The notes: generated from the sequence alone by a model not told the origin. A stretch of DNA of 64,000 nt from Neisseria perflava (GCF_019334725.1 NZ_CP079818.1:1116001-1180000); one strand, 5' to 3'. Shown: positions 1-9,127, numbered from the stretch's first letter. Numbers and translations: made by a program.

Positions 1-466
1 TCGAAGCCGCCCCAAAAAGCGTGCCGACGGCTGTCAGGCCGTGGAGGGCAGGCAGGGTGCGTGAAGGTTTGGGTTTGGAATCGCGTAGGGTTTTGAGGGC
101 GATAAAGGCAAGAAATGCAATAAAGAAAACCTGCAAAGCCAGCGTCGGCATATATTTTGCCGTTGCCGCGCCGAGGAGTACGCCGAGTATCATGCCCGGC
201 GTCATCTGGCGGACGGTTGCCCAATCGATGGCGTGTTTTTTATGCTGGGCGTACATACTGGAGAAGGTGGTAAACACCATTACGGCAAAGGAAGTGCCGA
301 TGGCAAGATGCTGGGCATAGGGGTGGCCGCCTATGCCTTGCAGTTGCAATGCCCATAAGACGACGGGGACGATCAACGTACCACCGCCTACGCCAAATAG
401 TCCGGCAATAAAGCCCGCCGCGCTGCCAACGGCGAGCAGGGAAAGGATGATGTCCCAAGACCACAT
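1..466 (-). CDS. TSUP-family (TauE/SafE) membrane permease, C-terminus cut by window edge
   Basis: Reading leftward from an ATG at 464-466 the frame stays open for 155 codons to the window edge, so the gene is partial. The N-terminus (MWSWDIILSLLAVGSAAG) runs into a glycine-rich segment, GLFGVGGG, typical of the first repeat of TauE/SafE transporters. Further hydrophobic helices follow (around residues 60-75, 95-110 and 115-130). Family members are inner-membrane permeases for sulfite, sulfonates or other small anions; the substrate cannot be read here. The start lies 2 bp beyond the pssA stop, so the two are probably co-transcribed. Confidence 0.85.
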   Translation of the reverse strand, partial: MWSWDIILSLLAVGSAAGFIAGLFGVGGGTLIVPVVLWALQLQGIGGHPYAQHLAIGTSFAVMVFTTFSSMYAQHKKHAIDWATVRQMTPGMILGVLLGAATAKYMPTLALQVFFIAFLAFIALKTLRDSKPKPSRTLPALHGLTAVGTLFGAAS

Positions 467-467
467 T

Positions 468-1247
468 TCAGACGGCCTTGTCGTGTTTGTGAGTTTTATG
501 GCGTTTTTTAAACCAACGGATGACTGCCATCACATAACCGGACAGGCTGTAACCGAGGAAAAACAGGAAGAGGACGAGCGAAGGCTTCCAGTTGATGAGC
601 AGTAATACCAACACGGCCAACACCATGCCCATAAACGGCACTTGGCGGCGGATGTTGATTTCTTTGAAGCTCCAAAACGGAATCTGCACAATCATGGAAA
701 TGCCGGCAAACAGGGTGATACCCAATGCCCACCAATGCACGCCGGGGAAACGTTCGATGCTGTGATTGACCCAAATCAGGCCGACAATCAACGCAGCGGC
801 GGTCGGGCTTGGAACGCCGATAAACCAGCGTTTATCGACTTTGCCGATAAGCGTGTTGAACAGCGCCAAACGCAGGGCGGCGCAGGCGCAGTAGATAAAG
901 GCGACGGAATAGCCGATTTTGCCAAACTGCCAAAGTTGCCATTTGTAGGCAATTAGGGCAGGTGCCACGCCGAAGCTGACCATATCGGCAAGGCTGTCGA
1001 GCTGTTCGCCGAACGCGCTTTGGCTGTTGGTCAGCCGCGCTACGCGTCCGTCCATGCCGTCGAGTAGCATGGAAAGGAAAACTGCAATCGCCGCTGTTTC
1101 ATAACGTCCGTGCATGGACTGGGTAATGGCGAAGAACGCGCAAAACAGCGCGGCGATGGTAAAGGAATTGGGCAGCAGGTAAATGCTGTTTTTGCGGATG
1201 GAGTTGCGTGGAGGAATCGGATTTTCTGTATTTTGTGCGTTGTCCAT
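468..1247 (-). CDS. pssA: CDP-diacylglycerol--serine O-phosphatidyltransferase
   Basis: Makes phosphatidylserine from CDP-diacylglycerol and L-serine, the committed step towards phosphatidylethanolamine, at the inner membrane. The 259-residue protein carries the complete CDP-alcohol phosphotransferase signature D-G-x2-A-R-x8-G-x3-D-x3-D (from DGMDGRVAR to LDSLAD, residues about 63-85). It has several membrane helices and a basic C-terminal tail, and the length is normal. Its last codons (GCC GTC TGA) are supplied by an uptake sequence, so the DUS provides the stop. A TSUP permease follows directly on the same strand. Confidence 0.95.
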   Translation of the reverse strand: MDNAQNTENPIPPRNSIRKNSIYLLPNSFTIAALFCAFFAITQSMHGRYETAAIAVFLSMLLDGMDGRVARLTNSQSAFGEQLDSLADMVSFGVAPALIAYKWQLWQFGKIGYSVAFIYCACAALRLALFNTLIGKVDKRWFIGVPSPTAAALIVGLIWVNHSIERFPGVHWWALGITLFAGISMIVQIPFWSFKEINIRRQVPFMGMVLAVLVLLLINWKPSLVLFLFFLGYSLSGYVMAVIRWFKKRHKTHKHDKAV

Positions 1248-1370
1248 AATGTTTCCGTATATGCTGCGTGTGCAGATGAGGCATTATACCGCATTGGCAG
1301 GTTAAGGATTTTTAAAAGGCAGGCATAGTTTCACTTTATCGGCATAAAGTTTCAGACGGCCTTTATTCCA

Positions 1371-2720
1371 TCAGTCAAACAACTCACCCTGCGCCTGCTC
1401 TTTGGTCACGCGTACGTCGGTTTCGCCGTCGGCAAAAGTGATGTGCAGTTTCTGTCCTTGTTTCAATGTATCGGCATTGCGGATGACTTGTCCGCGTGTG
1501 TTTTTGACGACGGAGAAACCTCGCTCCAGAATATGCTGTGGAGATACGGCTTCGAGCAATGCGGCTTGGGCGGTCAGGCTTTGACGGCGGTGGGCAAGCA
1601 GCTGGCGGAAGGAATGCGACAAGGCCGTCTGAAAGTGGGTTATGTTGTTTTTGTAAACGGAAACATCAGGACGGCAATGTTTCAGGGTTTGGGTTTGGCG
1701 TTCAAAACGGGCGGTATGGGCGCGGATGTTTTGCGTCATCGAGTAAGACAGCATTTGCGCCAGCTTGCTGATTGAAGCGCGCTGATCGTCAAGTTTTTGG
1801 CGCGGATGACGGATTTGCCGTGCGAGCCAGTCGAGTTTTTGGCTGGCATCGAAATAGCGTTGTTCCAAAACAGTTTTCAGACGGCCTTGCGCTTGGGCTA
1901 GACGAAGTAGCGATTCTTGGCGGTTGGGGCTGACCAATTCTGCTGCGCCGGTCGGTGTCGGTGCGCGTACGTCGGCGACGAAATCGGCGAGTGTGAAATC
2001 GGTTTCGTGTCCTACGCCGCTGACAACGGGAATTGCGCAGGCCTCAATGGCGCGTACGACCGGCTCTTCATTAAACGCCCATAAGTCTTCAATGCTGCCG
2101 CCGCCACGGCAGACAATCAGCACGTCACATTCGGCGCGTTGCGAAGCGGTTTTAATCGCTTGGGCAATTTGCAACTCGCTGCCTGTGCCTTGTACGGGCG
2201 TCGGATAAACGATAACGGGGATTTCGGGTGCGCGGCGGTTTAAGGTGGTCACGACATCGCGCAAAGCCGCCGCCGCCAGACTGGTTACGATGCCGATACA
2301 TTGCGGACGGGCAGGTAAAGGTTTCTTGCGTTCCGCCGCAAACGCGCCTTCCGCCTGTAACTGCGCCTTCAATCGCTCATAGGCTTCGTAAAGCTGCCCC
2401 AAGCCTTTGAGCCGTACTTCGTTTACGGTAATCTGAAATTCGCCCCGCGCTTCGTAAATACTGATTTTCCCTGATACTTCGATATGGTCGCCTTCTTTCA
2501 AAGGCTTCGCCAAGCGCATGGCCGCACCCTTAAACATGGCGCAACGCACCTGCGCGCGGCTGTCTTTGAGCGAGAAATAATAATGTCCGCTGGCGGCACG
2601 GATCAGGTTGGACACTTCGCCCGCAATCCACAAACCGGCAAGATGGTCTTCCAGCAAGGCTTTGGCGAGGGCGTTAAGTTCGGATACGGAAATGGAGGAG
2701 GGCGCGAAGAGTTCGGACAT
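1371..2720 (-). CDS. xseA: exodeoxyribonuclease VII large subunit
   Basis: Large subunit of the single-strand-specific exonuclease VII, which with XseB degrades ssDNA during repair and recombination in the cytoplasm. The 449-residue protein starts with the OB-fold domain (VSELNALAKALLEDHLAGLW, then GHYYFSLKD, residues about 10-100). The catalytic domain follows with GIVTSLAAAALRDV, IVCRGGGSIEDLWAFN and VSGVGHETDFTLADFVAD, and then a long helical region ends in a C-terminal strand segment. The full family length is present. It is divergently oriented to lpxK. A DUS lies just beyond the stop, at about 1350-1361. Confidence 0.96.
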   Translation of the reverse strand: MSELFAPSSISVSELNALAKALLEDHLAGLWIAGEVSNLIRAASGHYYFSLKDSRAQVRCAMFKGAAMRLAKPLKEGDHIEVSGKISIYEARGEFQITVNEVRLKGLGQLYEAYERLKAQLQAEGAFAAERKKPLPARPQCIGIVTSLAAAALRDVVTTLNRRAPEIPVIVYPTPVQGTGSELQIAQAIKTASQRAECDVLIVCRGGGSIEDLWAFNEEPVVRAIEACAIPVVSGVGHETDFTLADFVADVRAPTPTGAAELVSPNRQESLLRLAQAQGRLKTVLEQRYFDASQKLDWLARQIRHPRQKLDDQRASISKLAQMLSYSMTQNIRAHTARFERQTQTLKHCRPDVSVYKNNITHFQTALSHSFRQLLAHRRQSLTAQAALLEAVSPQHILERGFSVVKNTRGQVIRNADTLKQGQKLHITFADGETDVRVTKEQAQGELFD

Positions 2721-2901
2721 TGCGAAACGGGAAAAATTTGGGAAAGTTGAATTATAAGGGTTTTAGAGCGATTCGTTGTATTCGTTTTTATGAAACTTTC
2801 GCCCTTTGTTTTAATATTATCAAAGCCGCATGTTCAGGCAGCCTTGTCTGGGCGGGCTTGTGTTATATTATCGTTTGATTTTCGCTTCAAAAGCCGTGCG
2901 T

Positions 2902-3912
2902 ATGCCCAAACTCCACCAAATTATCGAACGCCATTGGCAATCCCCCAATCCGTTTTTGTCTTTTCTGTTAAAACCATTGTCCAAGCTGTTTGCCAAAATT
3001 GCTGCGAAACGGCGCGATGATTTTGTTTCAGGCCGTCTGAAAAGCGAAAAATTGCCAGTGCCTGTGGTGATGGTCGGCAATATCCATGCAGGTGGGACAG
3101 GGAAAACGCCGATAGTCGCCGCGCTGGTGTCGGGTTTGCAGGAAAAGGGCGTTAAGGTCGGCATCATCAGCCGAGGTTACGGGCGCAAGAGCAAGGCGGT
3201 TCATGTATTGAATACAGCCAGCAGTGCGGCAGATGCAGGCGACGAGCCTTTATTGCTGTTTCGCCAAACCAGTGCGCCGACGGCGGTAGGCAGCAGCCGT
3301 GCAGAAGCAGGCAGGGCATTGCTTGCGGCGTATCCGGAGCTTGAATTGATTGTGGCCGACGACGGCTTGCAACATTATGCCTTGCAACGCGATATGGAAA
3401 TTGCCGTCTTCCCGGCGGCAGATACAGGACGCACCAATTTGGATTTACTGCCCAACGGCAGCTTGCGCGAACCTTTGTCTCGATTGGCTTCCGTTGATGC
3501 GGTTGTCGTCAGCGGGGGGCAAGCAGATACGGCATTTAGGCCGTCTGAAAATATGTTTGCCAGCCATATTGAAACAGGGCAGATTTACCGTTTGAATAAG
3601 CCGTCTGAAAAATTGGATTTGGCGGGTTTGGGAAATCAAACCGTCGCCGCCGTCGCCGGTATCGCTAAGCCAGAGCGTTTTTTCAATACGTTGCAAAAGA
3701 TGAATATCGCTTTAAAACAAACCGTTGCCTTGCCTGATCATGCAGATATTACGGCAGCGGATTTGCCGGATGCAGATGTGGTGATTATCACGGAAAAGGA
3801 TGCGGTCAAATTTTCAGACGGCCACGGCCTGAATCATGTGTGGGTCTTGCCTGTTTATGCGATAATTGAGCCGGATTTGGCGGCGTTTGTATCCGCGAAT
3901 GTTTCAATCTAA
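2902..3912 (+). CDS. lpxK: tetraacyldisaccharide 4'-kinase
   Basis: Phosphorylates the 4' position of the lipid A disaccharide at the inner membrane, giving lipid IVA for lipooligosaccharide. The P-loop is GNIHAGGTGKTPIVAAL, followed by IISRGYGRKSK, VGSSRAEAGRALLA and VADDGLQHYAL, all typical of LpxK. The start at 2902 (MPKLHQIIERHW) gives 336 residues, the usual family length. An in-frame ATG at 2830 would add 24 residues with no family resemblance and is probably untranslated. There is no strong Shine-Dalgarno in front of 2902, so the start is a homology-based choice. Confidence 0.93.
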   Translation: MPKLHQIIERHWQSPNPFLSFLLKPLSKLFAKIAAKRRDDFVSGRLKSEKLPVPVVMVGNIHAGGTGKTPIVAALVSGLQEKGVKVGIISRGYGRKSKAVHVLNTASSAADAGDEPLLLFRQTSAPTAVGSSRAEAGRALLAAYPELELIVADDGLQHYALQRDMEIAVFPAADTGRTNLDLLPNGSLREPLSRLASVDAVVVSGGQADTAFRPSENMFASHIETGQIYRLNKPSEKLDLAGLGNQTVAAVAGIAKPERFFNTLQKMNIALKQTVALPDHADITAADLPDADVVIITEKDAVKFSDGHGLNHVWVLPVYAIIEPDLAAFVSANVSI

Positions 3913-3975
3913 ATGCTTATAGATGTTTCACAGATGTTTTAAGATGATCTTCAAACTACGCGATAGGAGTAAATC

Positions 3976-4641
3976 ATGAAGTTAAAATATTTGTTGGTCG
4001 CTTGCGCAGCTTTATTTGTATCCACTCAAAGCCTGGCTGCTAAACCAAGTGATGAATCTGCAATGAAATGGTTGGATATTCAAGGGATAAGCAATAATTA
4101 TAGCGAGAAAGTACAACGTTCTTTGGAGATGGTGAATAAAGAAGACAATGAACGCTTGTTAACGATGACGCCCAAAGCTCAAAAAGCGCAGATGAAGGCA
4201 GTCATCAGCCGTTATATGAAAAACATGCAAGACGATTTGAGCCGCCCTGAGTTGAAAAAACAATGGCTGGATGAAGAAAAGCGTGCCGTGCAGAAAGTAT
4301 TTACACAAGAAGAAGTCGATGTAACCAACCGTTTTTTCTCTTCGGCTCAGGGAAAAAATATTTTGAAAAAGATAAGAAGTTTCCAACAGCACGGTGGAAA
4401 TCTTGAGGATATGTTGAGCCAATCGGATATAGAAAAGATGACTGAAGCATTTGGGCATGGTGTCGGTAAGTCTGCGCTCGAAAAAGTTAAACATTTCGAT
4501 AAGCTAAGTGATGAGATTATCCACAAAACCATGAGTCAAAACTACCTCAATGCAAGCAATAAATATACGCCTGCTTTTGAGGAGCAAACACATGGTATTT
4601 TATGCAAAGGCAACCAACATTTGCCGAAGTGTGCCAAATAA
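3976..4641 (+). CDS. DUF2059-type exported protein, first tandem copy
   Basis: A 221-residue protein with a clear signal peptide (MKLKYLLVACAALFVSTQSLAA). The mature part is helical and charged. It resembles the second copy downstream in the TPSDESxxxL-like start, the segment around KxVFTQEEVDxxxxF and a C-terminal pair of cysteines (ILCKGN, PKCAK). Proteins of the DUF2059 family are periplasmic and of unknown function. The RBS is TAGGAGT 7 bases before the ATG. This copy is more diverged and longer than the next one; the pair looks like an old tandem duplication. Confidence 0.8.
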   Translation: MKLKYLLVACAALFVSTQSLAAKPSDESAMKWLDIQGISNNYSEKVQRSLEMVNKEDNERLLTMTPKAQKAQMKAVISRYMKNMQDDLSRPELKKQWLDEEKRAVQKVFTQEEVDVTNRFFSSAQGKNILKKIRSFQQHGGNLEDMLSQSDIEKMTEAFGHGVGKSALEKVKHFDKLSDEIIHKTMSQNYLNASNKYTPAFEEQTHGILCKGNQHLPKCAK

Positions 4642-4690
4642 TTTTCCGACTATCTGAAAATATTTATTTTTTGTTGAAAGGTAGCAAAAG

Positions 4691-5275
4691 ATGAAGCTGA
4701 AAACCTTATTATTGCCCTTCGCCGCGCTGGCCTTGTGTGCCAATGCGTTTGCCGCTACACCTAGCGATGAGTCGCTGGAGCGTTTGTATCAAGTACAGAA
4801 GATGGATGCTCTGTTAGATCAGACCTTCCAAAGTGTCGAGGGTATTGTGCTCTCTGATCCAAAGGTACAGGATTTTTTGAAAAATGCGCCGGAAGACAAA
4901 CGTCCTCAGTTGGAAGCGGTCTTAAAGAAATATACAACTCAATGGATTGCTGCAATTAATACACCGCAAGTGCGTGCCCAATTACATAAAGCGACGTTAG
5001 ACGGCATAAAGACGGTTTATACTCAGGAAGAAGTCAATGCATTGATTGACTTTTATGGTACGACAGTAGGGCAATCGATACTCGATAAAATGCCGCGCTA
5101 TCTTGAGGCAACGATGGGCCCGATGATAAACATCATTAATGAAAAATATGAAAAATCAGGTTATAACAAAGACTTAATTCGAGAAATTCATCAGATTATG
5201 TGTGGTGGCAAAAATCCTGACCAAGTCTGTACACGGCAAACAAAGCAAACAAAGAAAACAGCACGGAAAAAATGA
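4691..5275 (+). CDS. DUF2059-type exported protein, second tandem copy
   Basis: A 194-residue exported protein with signal peptide MKLKTLLLPFAALALCANAFAA. The DUF2059-like domain (residues about 75-150) contains KTVYTQEEVNALIDFYGT and GQSILDKMPRYLEATM. A cysteine pair (MCGG, VCTR) and a basic lysine/threonine tail end the protein. It is separated by 49 bp from the related upstream gene and is preceded by GAAAGGTAG. The molecular role of the family is not known; periplasmic location is inferred from the signal peptide. Confidence 0.85.
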   Translation: MKLKTLLLPFAALALCANAFAATPSDESLERLYQVQKMDALLDQTFQSVEGIVLSDPKVQDFLKNAPEDKRPQLEAVLKKYTTQWIAAINTPQVRAQLHKATLDGIKTVYTQEEVNALIDFYGTTVGQSILDKMPRYLEATMGPMINIINEKYEKSGYNKDLIREIHQIMCGGKNPDQVCTRQTKQTKKTARKK

Positions 5276-5368
5276 TGCCGCTTGAGGCCGTCTGAAAACG
5301 AGCGCAGCAATTTTCGTCAAAGTGAGCGCAGCAAGTTCTGCTAAACCATCAAACCCGAAAGTAACCCC

Positions 5369-5551
5369 ATGGAAAAAAAATTCTTAGACATCCTCGTTTG
5401 TCCTGTGACTAAAGGCAAACTCGAATACCATCAAGACAAACAGGAATTGTGGAGCCGTCAGGCAAAGCTCGCTTATCCGATTCGTGACGGCATCCCTTAT
5501 ATGTTGGAAAACGAAGCGCGCCCGTTGAGCGAAGAGGAACTGAAAGCATGA
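5369..5551 (+). CDS. Trm112-like small protein (YcaR type)
   Basis: A 60-residue protein starting MEKKFLDILVCPVTKGKL, with the family's LVCPVTKGKL block, the segment LAYPIRDGIPYML and a C-terminal acidic helix (SEEELKA). Trm112-like proteins are small methyltransferase-partner or zinc-ribbon folds. Only one cysteine is left here, as in many bacterial members. The stop overlaps the kdsB start (ATGA), so translation is coupled. The ycaR-kdsB pairing is widely conserved. Confidence 0.9.
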   Translation: MEKKFLDILVCPVTKGKLEYHQDKQELWSRQAKLAYPIRDGIPYMLENEARPLSEEELKA

Positions 5552-6309
5552 CCGAATTTGTCGTATTGATTCCGGCGCGATTGGATTCTTCACGTTTGCC
5601 GGGAAAGGCTTTGGCCGATATTCACGGTAAACCGATGGTTGTACGCGTCGCCGAACAGGCGGCGAAAAGTAAGGCTGCGCGTGTTGTTGTTGCCACCGAT
5701 CATCCCGATATTCAGACGGCCTGTCAGGCGCATGGCGTCGAAGTGGTCATGACTTCCAATCAACACGAAAGCGGTACAACGCGCCTTGCCGAAGCGGCCA
5801 ATACGCTGAAACTGCCGCAGCATCTGATTGTTGTGAACGTACAAGGCGACGAGCCTTTAATCGACCCTGAACTCATCAACCGTACGGCTGAAGTTTTGGT
5901 TGAAAACAATGTGCAAATGGCGACGGCCGCCCACGAATTGCACGATTTTGACGAGTTTATGAATCCCAACGTCGTCAAAGCCGTCCTCGACAAAAACCGC
6001 AACGCCATCTATTTCAGCCGCGCTCCGATTCCTTATCCGCGCGACACCATGCGCGCCGAAAAACGCGAATTGCCTTCCGAAACAGCCGTTTTACGCCACA
6101 TCGGCATTTATGCCTACCGCGCAGGCTTCCTGCAACGCTATTCGGAAATGGATGTTTCTCCTTTGGAAACCATCGAATCGCTGGAACAGTTGCGCGTTCT
6201 GTGGCACGGTTATCCGATTGCTGTTGAAATCACCCAAGAAGCGCCTGCTACCGGTGTGGATACGCAGGAAGATTTGGACAGGGTAAGGGCTGTGTTCGAG
6301 GCCGTCTGA
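5548..6309 (+). CDS. kdsB: 3-deoxy-manno-octulosonate cytidylyltransferase
   Basis: Activates Kdo with CTP to CMP-Kdo, the donor for the inner core of lipooligosaccharide. The 253-residue protein has the nucleotide-binding start FVVLIPARLDSSRLPGKALA, the block VVVNVQGDEPLIDPELI and the sugar-side motif IYFSRAPIPYPRD with HIGIYAYRAGFL. Overlapping start with the Trm112-like gene indicates coupled translation. The final residues E-A-V and the stop are encoded by an uptake sequence. It belongs with lpxK, rfaE1 and rfaD in the window's envelope-sugar set. Confidence 0.97.
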   Translation: MTEFVVLIPARLDSSRLPGKALADIHGKPMVVRVAEQAAKSKAARVVVATDHPDIQTACQAHGVEVVMTSNQHESGTTRLAEAANTLKLPQHLIVVNVQGDEPLIDPELINRTAEVLVENNVQMATAAHELHDFDEFMNPNVVKAVLDKNRNAIYFSRAPIPYPRDTMRAEKRELPSETAVLRHIGIYAYRAGFLQRYSEMDVSPLETIESLEQLRVLWHGYPIAVEITQEAPATGVDTQEDLDRVRAVFEAV

Positions 6310-6320
6310 AAGGAAAAAAT

Positions 6321-6839
6321 ATGAATGATTTACGCCATTTGAGCCGTGAAGAACAAAAATTGCTTGCCGACGTGGCGAAGCTGGTAAGAGAAGACGAGCA
6401 AGAATTCAACTATGACATGCTGAAAATAGAAGCGCCGGAGCAGGCCAGCGGCGAGTTTTGGTTCCGCATGGCAGAAATGCTCAGCACTTTGCCGCCCAAC
6501 CAGTCGTTGGACTTGCGTATGAACGGCGGACGCTTGACCGTTGCTGTATCGATTTTGTCGGTATTGCTGCAAGACAATCCGGATGTTCCGCAGCTTTGGG
6601 CACAAAAAATCATTGCGCTCAACTATTTGGCTCATGGTCATCAAACCCGTGCAATCGGTTTGGCGCAGCAACCTGACAAAGCGGCCGAAGCCAACGAGGA
6701 AGAATATTTGGCGAAAGCCTTATCGCAAAACTTGCTTTCCACTTTGAAAGATGCGATAGAGCGATTCCCCGAAGACGCATGGTTTATCGAAATGCGCGAC
6801 GATGCATGGAAGCATTTCGGCCCGAAAGAGGCCGTCTGA
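6321..6839 (+). CDS. conserved hypothetical protein of unknown function
   Basis: A 172-residue soluble, acidic protein I do not recognise. It has no signal peptide or membrane segment and reads as helical, with a central glycine-containing patch (LRMNGGRLTVAVSIL) and a C-terminal tetratricopeptide-like helical region (residues about 85-160). AGGAAA sits in front of the ATG, which follows the DUS that ends kdsB by a few bases, so it is probably co-transcribed with kdsB. Its own C-terminus E-A-V-stop is again provided by a DUS. No function can be assigned. Confidence 0.75.
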   Translation: MNDLRHLSREEQKLLADVAKLVREDEQEFNYDMLKIEAPEQASGEFWFRMAEMLSTLPPNQSLDLRMNGGRLTVAVSILSVLLQDNPDVPQLWAQKIIALNYLAHGHQTRAIGLAQQPDKAAEANEEEYLAKALSQNLLSTLKDAIERFPEDAWFIEMRDDAWKHFGPKEAV

Positions 6840-6911
6840 AGTTTTGAACGATAAACACAAGCCGTGTAAAATTATCTGAATATTAAATCCATAAACCAAG
6901 AAGGACTCATC

Positions 6912-7559
6912 ATGAAAGTATTATTGTTGGGCGCACCTGGCGCAGGCAAAGGCACTCAGGCCCAATTCATCACCGCCGCATTCGGCATTCCTCAAATTTC
7001 TACCGGCGACATGCTCCGCGCGGCCATCAAAGCAGGCACCCCGCTGGGTTTGGAAGCAAAAAAAATTATTGATGAAGGCGGTTTGGTGCGCGACGACATC
7101 ATCATCGGCATGGTGAAAGAACGCATCGCTCAAGACGACTGCAAAAACGGTTTCCTGTTTGACGGTTTCCCACGCACATTGGCACAAGCCGAAGCCATGG
7201 TTGAAGCCGGTGTGGATTTGGATGCCGTGGTTGAAATCGATGTGCCTGACAGCGTGATTGTCGACCGCATGAGCGGCCGCCGCGTGCATTTGGCCTCCGG
7301 CCGTACTTACCACGTTACCTACAATCCGCCTAAAGTCGAAGGCAAAGACGACGTAACCGGCGAAGATTTGATTCAACGCGACGACGACAAAGAAGAAACC
7401 GTGAAAAAACGCCTTGCCGTTTACCACGAGCAAACCGAAGTTTTGGTTGATTTTTACAGCAAACTGGAAGGCGAACACGCGCCGAAATACATCAAAGTTG
7501 ACGGCACCCAAGCAGTAGAAGCCGTGAAAGCCGAAGTATTGAAAGGTTTGGGCAAATAA
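6912..7559 (+). CDS. adk: adenylate kinase
   Basis: Catalyses ATP + AMP to 2 ADP in the cytoplasm. The 215-residue protein has the P-loop GAPGAGKGTQ, the AMP-binding segment QISTGDMLRAAIKAGTPLG, the signature FLFDGFPRTLAQA and the long LID domain (residues about 125-160). The LID shows SGRRVHLASGRTYHV and VTGEDLIQRDDDKEETV with no zinc cysteines, as in Gram-negative long-form enzymes. AGGA precedes the ATG. It is followed by a DUS-pair terminator. Confidence 0.98.
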   Translation: MKVLLLGAPGAGKGTQAQFITAAFGIPQISTGDMLRAAIKAGTPLGLEAKKIIDEGGLVRDDIIIGMVKERIAQDDCKNGFLFDGFPRTLAQAEAMVEAGVDLDAVVEIDVPDSVIVDRMSGRRVHLASGRTYHVTYNPPKVEGKDDVTGEDLIQRDDDKEETVKKRLAVYHEQTEVLVDFYSKLEGEHAPKYIKVDGTQAVEAVKAEVLKGLGK

Positions 7560-7581
7560 GTTTTGCCAAAGTAAAATCATG

Positions 7582-7616
7582 AGGCCGTCTGAAAAAATAT
7601 TTTCAGACGGCCTTTT
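7582..7616 (+). terminator. DUS-pair hairpin terminator after adk
   Basis: Two inverted uptake sequences (AGGCCGTCTGAAAA and its complement) form a long stem with a short AT loop, followed by TTTT. This is the usual Neisseria form of a rho-independent terminator that also serves as a DNA uptake signal. Confidence 0.85.
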
Positions 7617-7669
7617 GTGTACAAAAGCTGTTAAAATCGAAGCTATAACCGTTTATCCGCAGGTATCTT

Positions 7670-8401
7670 ATGAATCCCTTGATCTCCGACTTCCAAACTC
7701 AGCAACAACGTACTCCCGTCATCGTCGCCCTCGATTTTGCCAACGAAAAAGATACGCTCGGATTTGTCCGCAATCTTGACCCGACACTGTGTCAAATCAA
7801 AATCGGTAAAGAGCTGTTCACCGCAACCGGCCGCAATTTGGCAGAAAGCTTAATCAATCAAGGTTTCAAACTTTTCCTCGATTTGAAATACCACGATATT
7901 CCCCACACAGTTGCTCAGGCCTGTAAAGTTGCCGCCGATATGGGCGTGTGGATGGTCGATATGCACGCATCGGGCGGTCGCCGCATGATGGAAGCAGCAG
8001 CAGAAGCCGTTGCCGGATATCAAACCAAGCCGCTTTTGATCGGCGTAACCGTGTTGACCAGCATGGAACAAAGCGACTTGGCAGAAATCGGTTTGAACAT
8101 CGCCCCTGAAGAACAAGTCATCCGCTTGGCGAAACTGGCGCAAAGTTCGGGCTTGGACGGCGTAGTATGTTCCGCTCAAGAAGCCGTACCATTGCGCCGC
8201 GAATTGGGACAGGATTTTGTCTTGGTCACACCGGGCATCCGCTTAGATGTTGCAGGCAATAATGATGACCAGCGCCGTATTATGACGCCGGCCGAAGCCT
8301 TGGCTGCCGGTTCAACCTATTTGGTAATGGGCCGTCCGGTAACTAAAGCTGCCGATCCGGTAGCTGTATTGCGCGAAGTGAACCGCGTGGCAAACGCTTA
8401 A
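7670..8401 (+). CDS. pyrF: orotidine 5'-phosphate decarboxylase
   Basis: Last step of de novo UMP synthesis. The 243-residue protein has PVIVALDFANEKD at the N-terminus, the catalytic lysine/aspartate block FLDLKYHDIPHTV, then GVTVLTSM, GVVCSAQEA, LVTPGIRL and YLVMGRPVTKAADP, covering the whole TIM barrel. Length is normal. A DUS follows the TAA directly and leads into the next gene's start, so the following SDR-like gene is probably read from the same transcript. Confidence 0.97.
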   Translation: MNPLISDFQTQQQRTPVIVALDFANEKDTLGFVRNLDPTLCQIKIGKELFTATGRNLAESLINQGFKLFLDLKYHDIPHTVAQACKVAADMGVWMVDMHASGGRRMMEAAAEAVAGYQTKPLLIGVTVLTSMEQSDLAEIGLNIAPEEQVIRLAKLAQSSGLDGVVCSAQEAVPLRRELGQDFVLVTPGIRLDVAGNNDDQRRIMTPAEALAAGSTYLVMGRPVTKAADPVAVLREVNRVANA

Positions 8402-8414
8402 GGCCGTCTGAAGT

Positions 8415-9086
8415 ATGAAGGCGATTGTGATTGGCGCGACAGGCGCAACAGGAAAATCCTTGTTGCCTTTACTTGCAACCAGTTCAGAGGTTGAGTCCAT
8501 CGACTGTTTTGGTCGCAGACATCCTGATTTTACTCACCAAAAGCTAAATAGCCATCAGATTGATTTTTCTAAGCCTGATGATTGGCGTGAAAAAGTGCAG
8601 GGCGATGTATTGTTTGCCTGCTTGGGAACTACCTTGAAAGCGGCTGGCAGTAAAGAAGCGCAATGGGCAATTGATTATGAGGCAAATCTTGAATTTGCCA
8701 AAGCCGCACGAGAAAACGGCGTCAATACTTTGGTTTTGATTTCCGCTTCCGGTGCAAATTCTGCTTCGAGCCTGTTTTATCAACGGATGAAGGGCGAATT
8801 GGAGCAAGCAATTATCGCTTTGAATTTTCCGCACCTTATTATTTTCCGCCCGCCATTGCTGATTCGTCCGAACAGCGACCGCTTGGGCGAAAAAATAGCA
8901 GAACGGATTTCTCGCGTACTCAACCGCATCGGCATGCTGAAAAACCAACGTCCGCTTGCTGTCGAAAAATTGGCGCAAGCCATGCTGAAAGCAGCGTTGT
9001 TGTCATCTCATGAACAGGCGTCGTACTCGAAAAACCATATGCAGGTATATGAGCCTCAAGATATTTTTAGGCTGTTAGATCAATAA
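8415..9086 (+). CDS. atypical SDR / NAD(P)-binding Rossmann protein
   Basis: A 223-residue protein beginning MKAIVIGATGATGKSLLPLL, an NAD(P)-binding glycine motif (GATGATG) of the atypical short-chain dehydrogenase type. Further family features are DVLFACLGTTLKAAGS, VLISASGANSASSLFYQRMKGELE (strand end plus the Y-x3-K pair) and HLIIFRPPLL. This matches the YbjT/HTATIP2-like group of oxidoreductase-like proteins; the substrate is unknown. The ATG lies 3 bases after a DUS downstream of pyrF, with no classical Shine-Dalgarno. Confidence 0.85.
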   Translation: MKAIVIGATGATGKSLLPLLATSSEVESIDCFGRRHPDFTHQKLNSHQIDFSKPDDWREKVQGDVLFACLGTTLKAAGSKEAQWAIDYEANLEFAKAARENGVNTLVLISASGANSASSLFYQRMKGELEQAIIALNFPHLIIFRPPLLIRPNSDRLGEKIAERISRVLNRIGMLKNQRPLAVEKLAQAMLKAALLSSHEQASYSKNHMQVYEPQDIFRLLDQ

Positions 9087-9127
9087 ACTGATAACAAGCC
9101 TTACACAGAGATTTTAATGGAGCCAGT

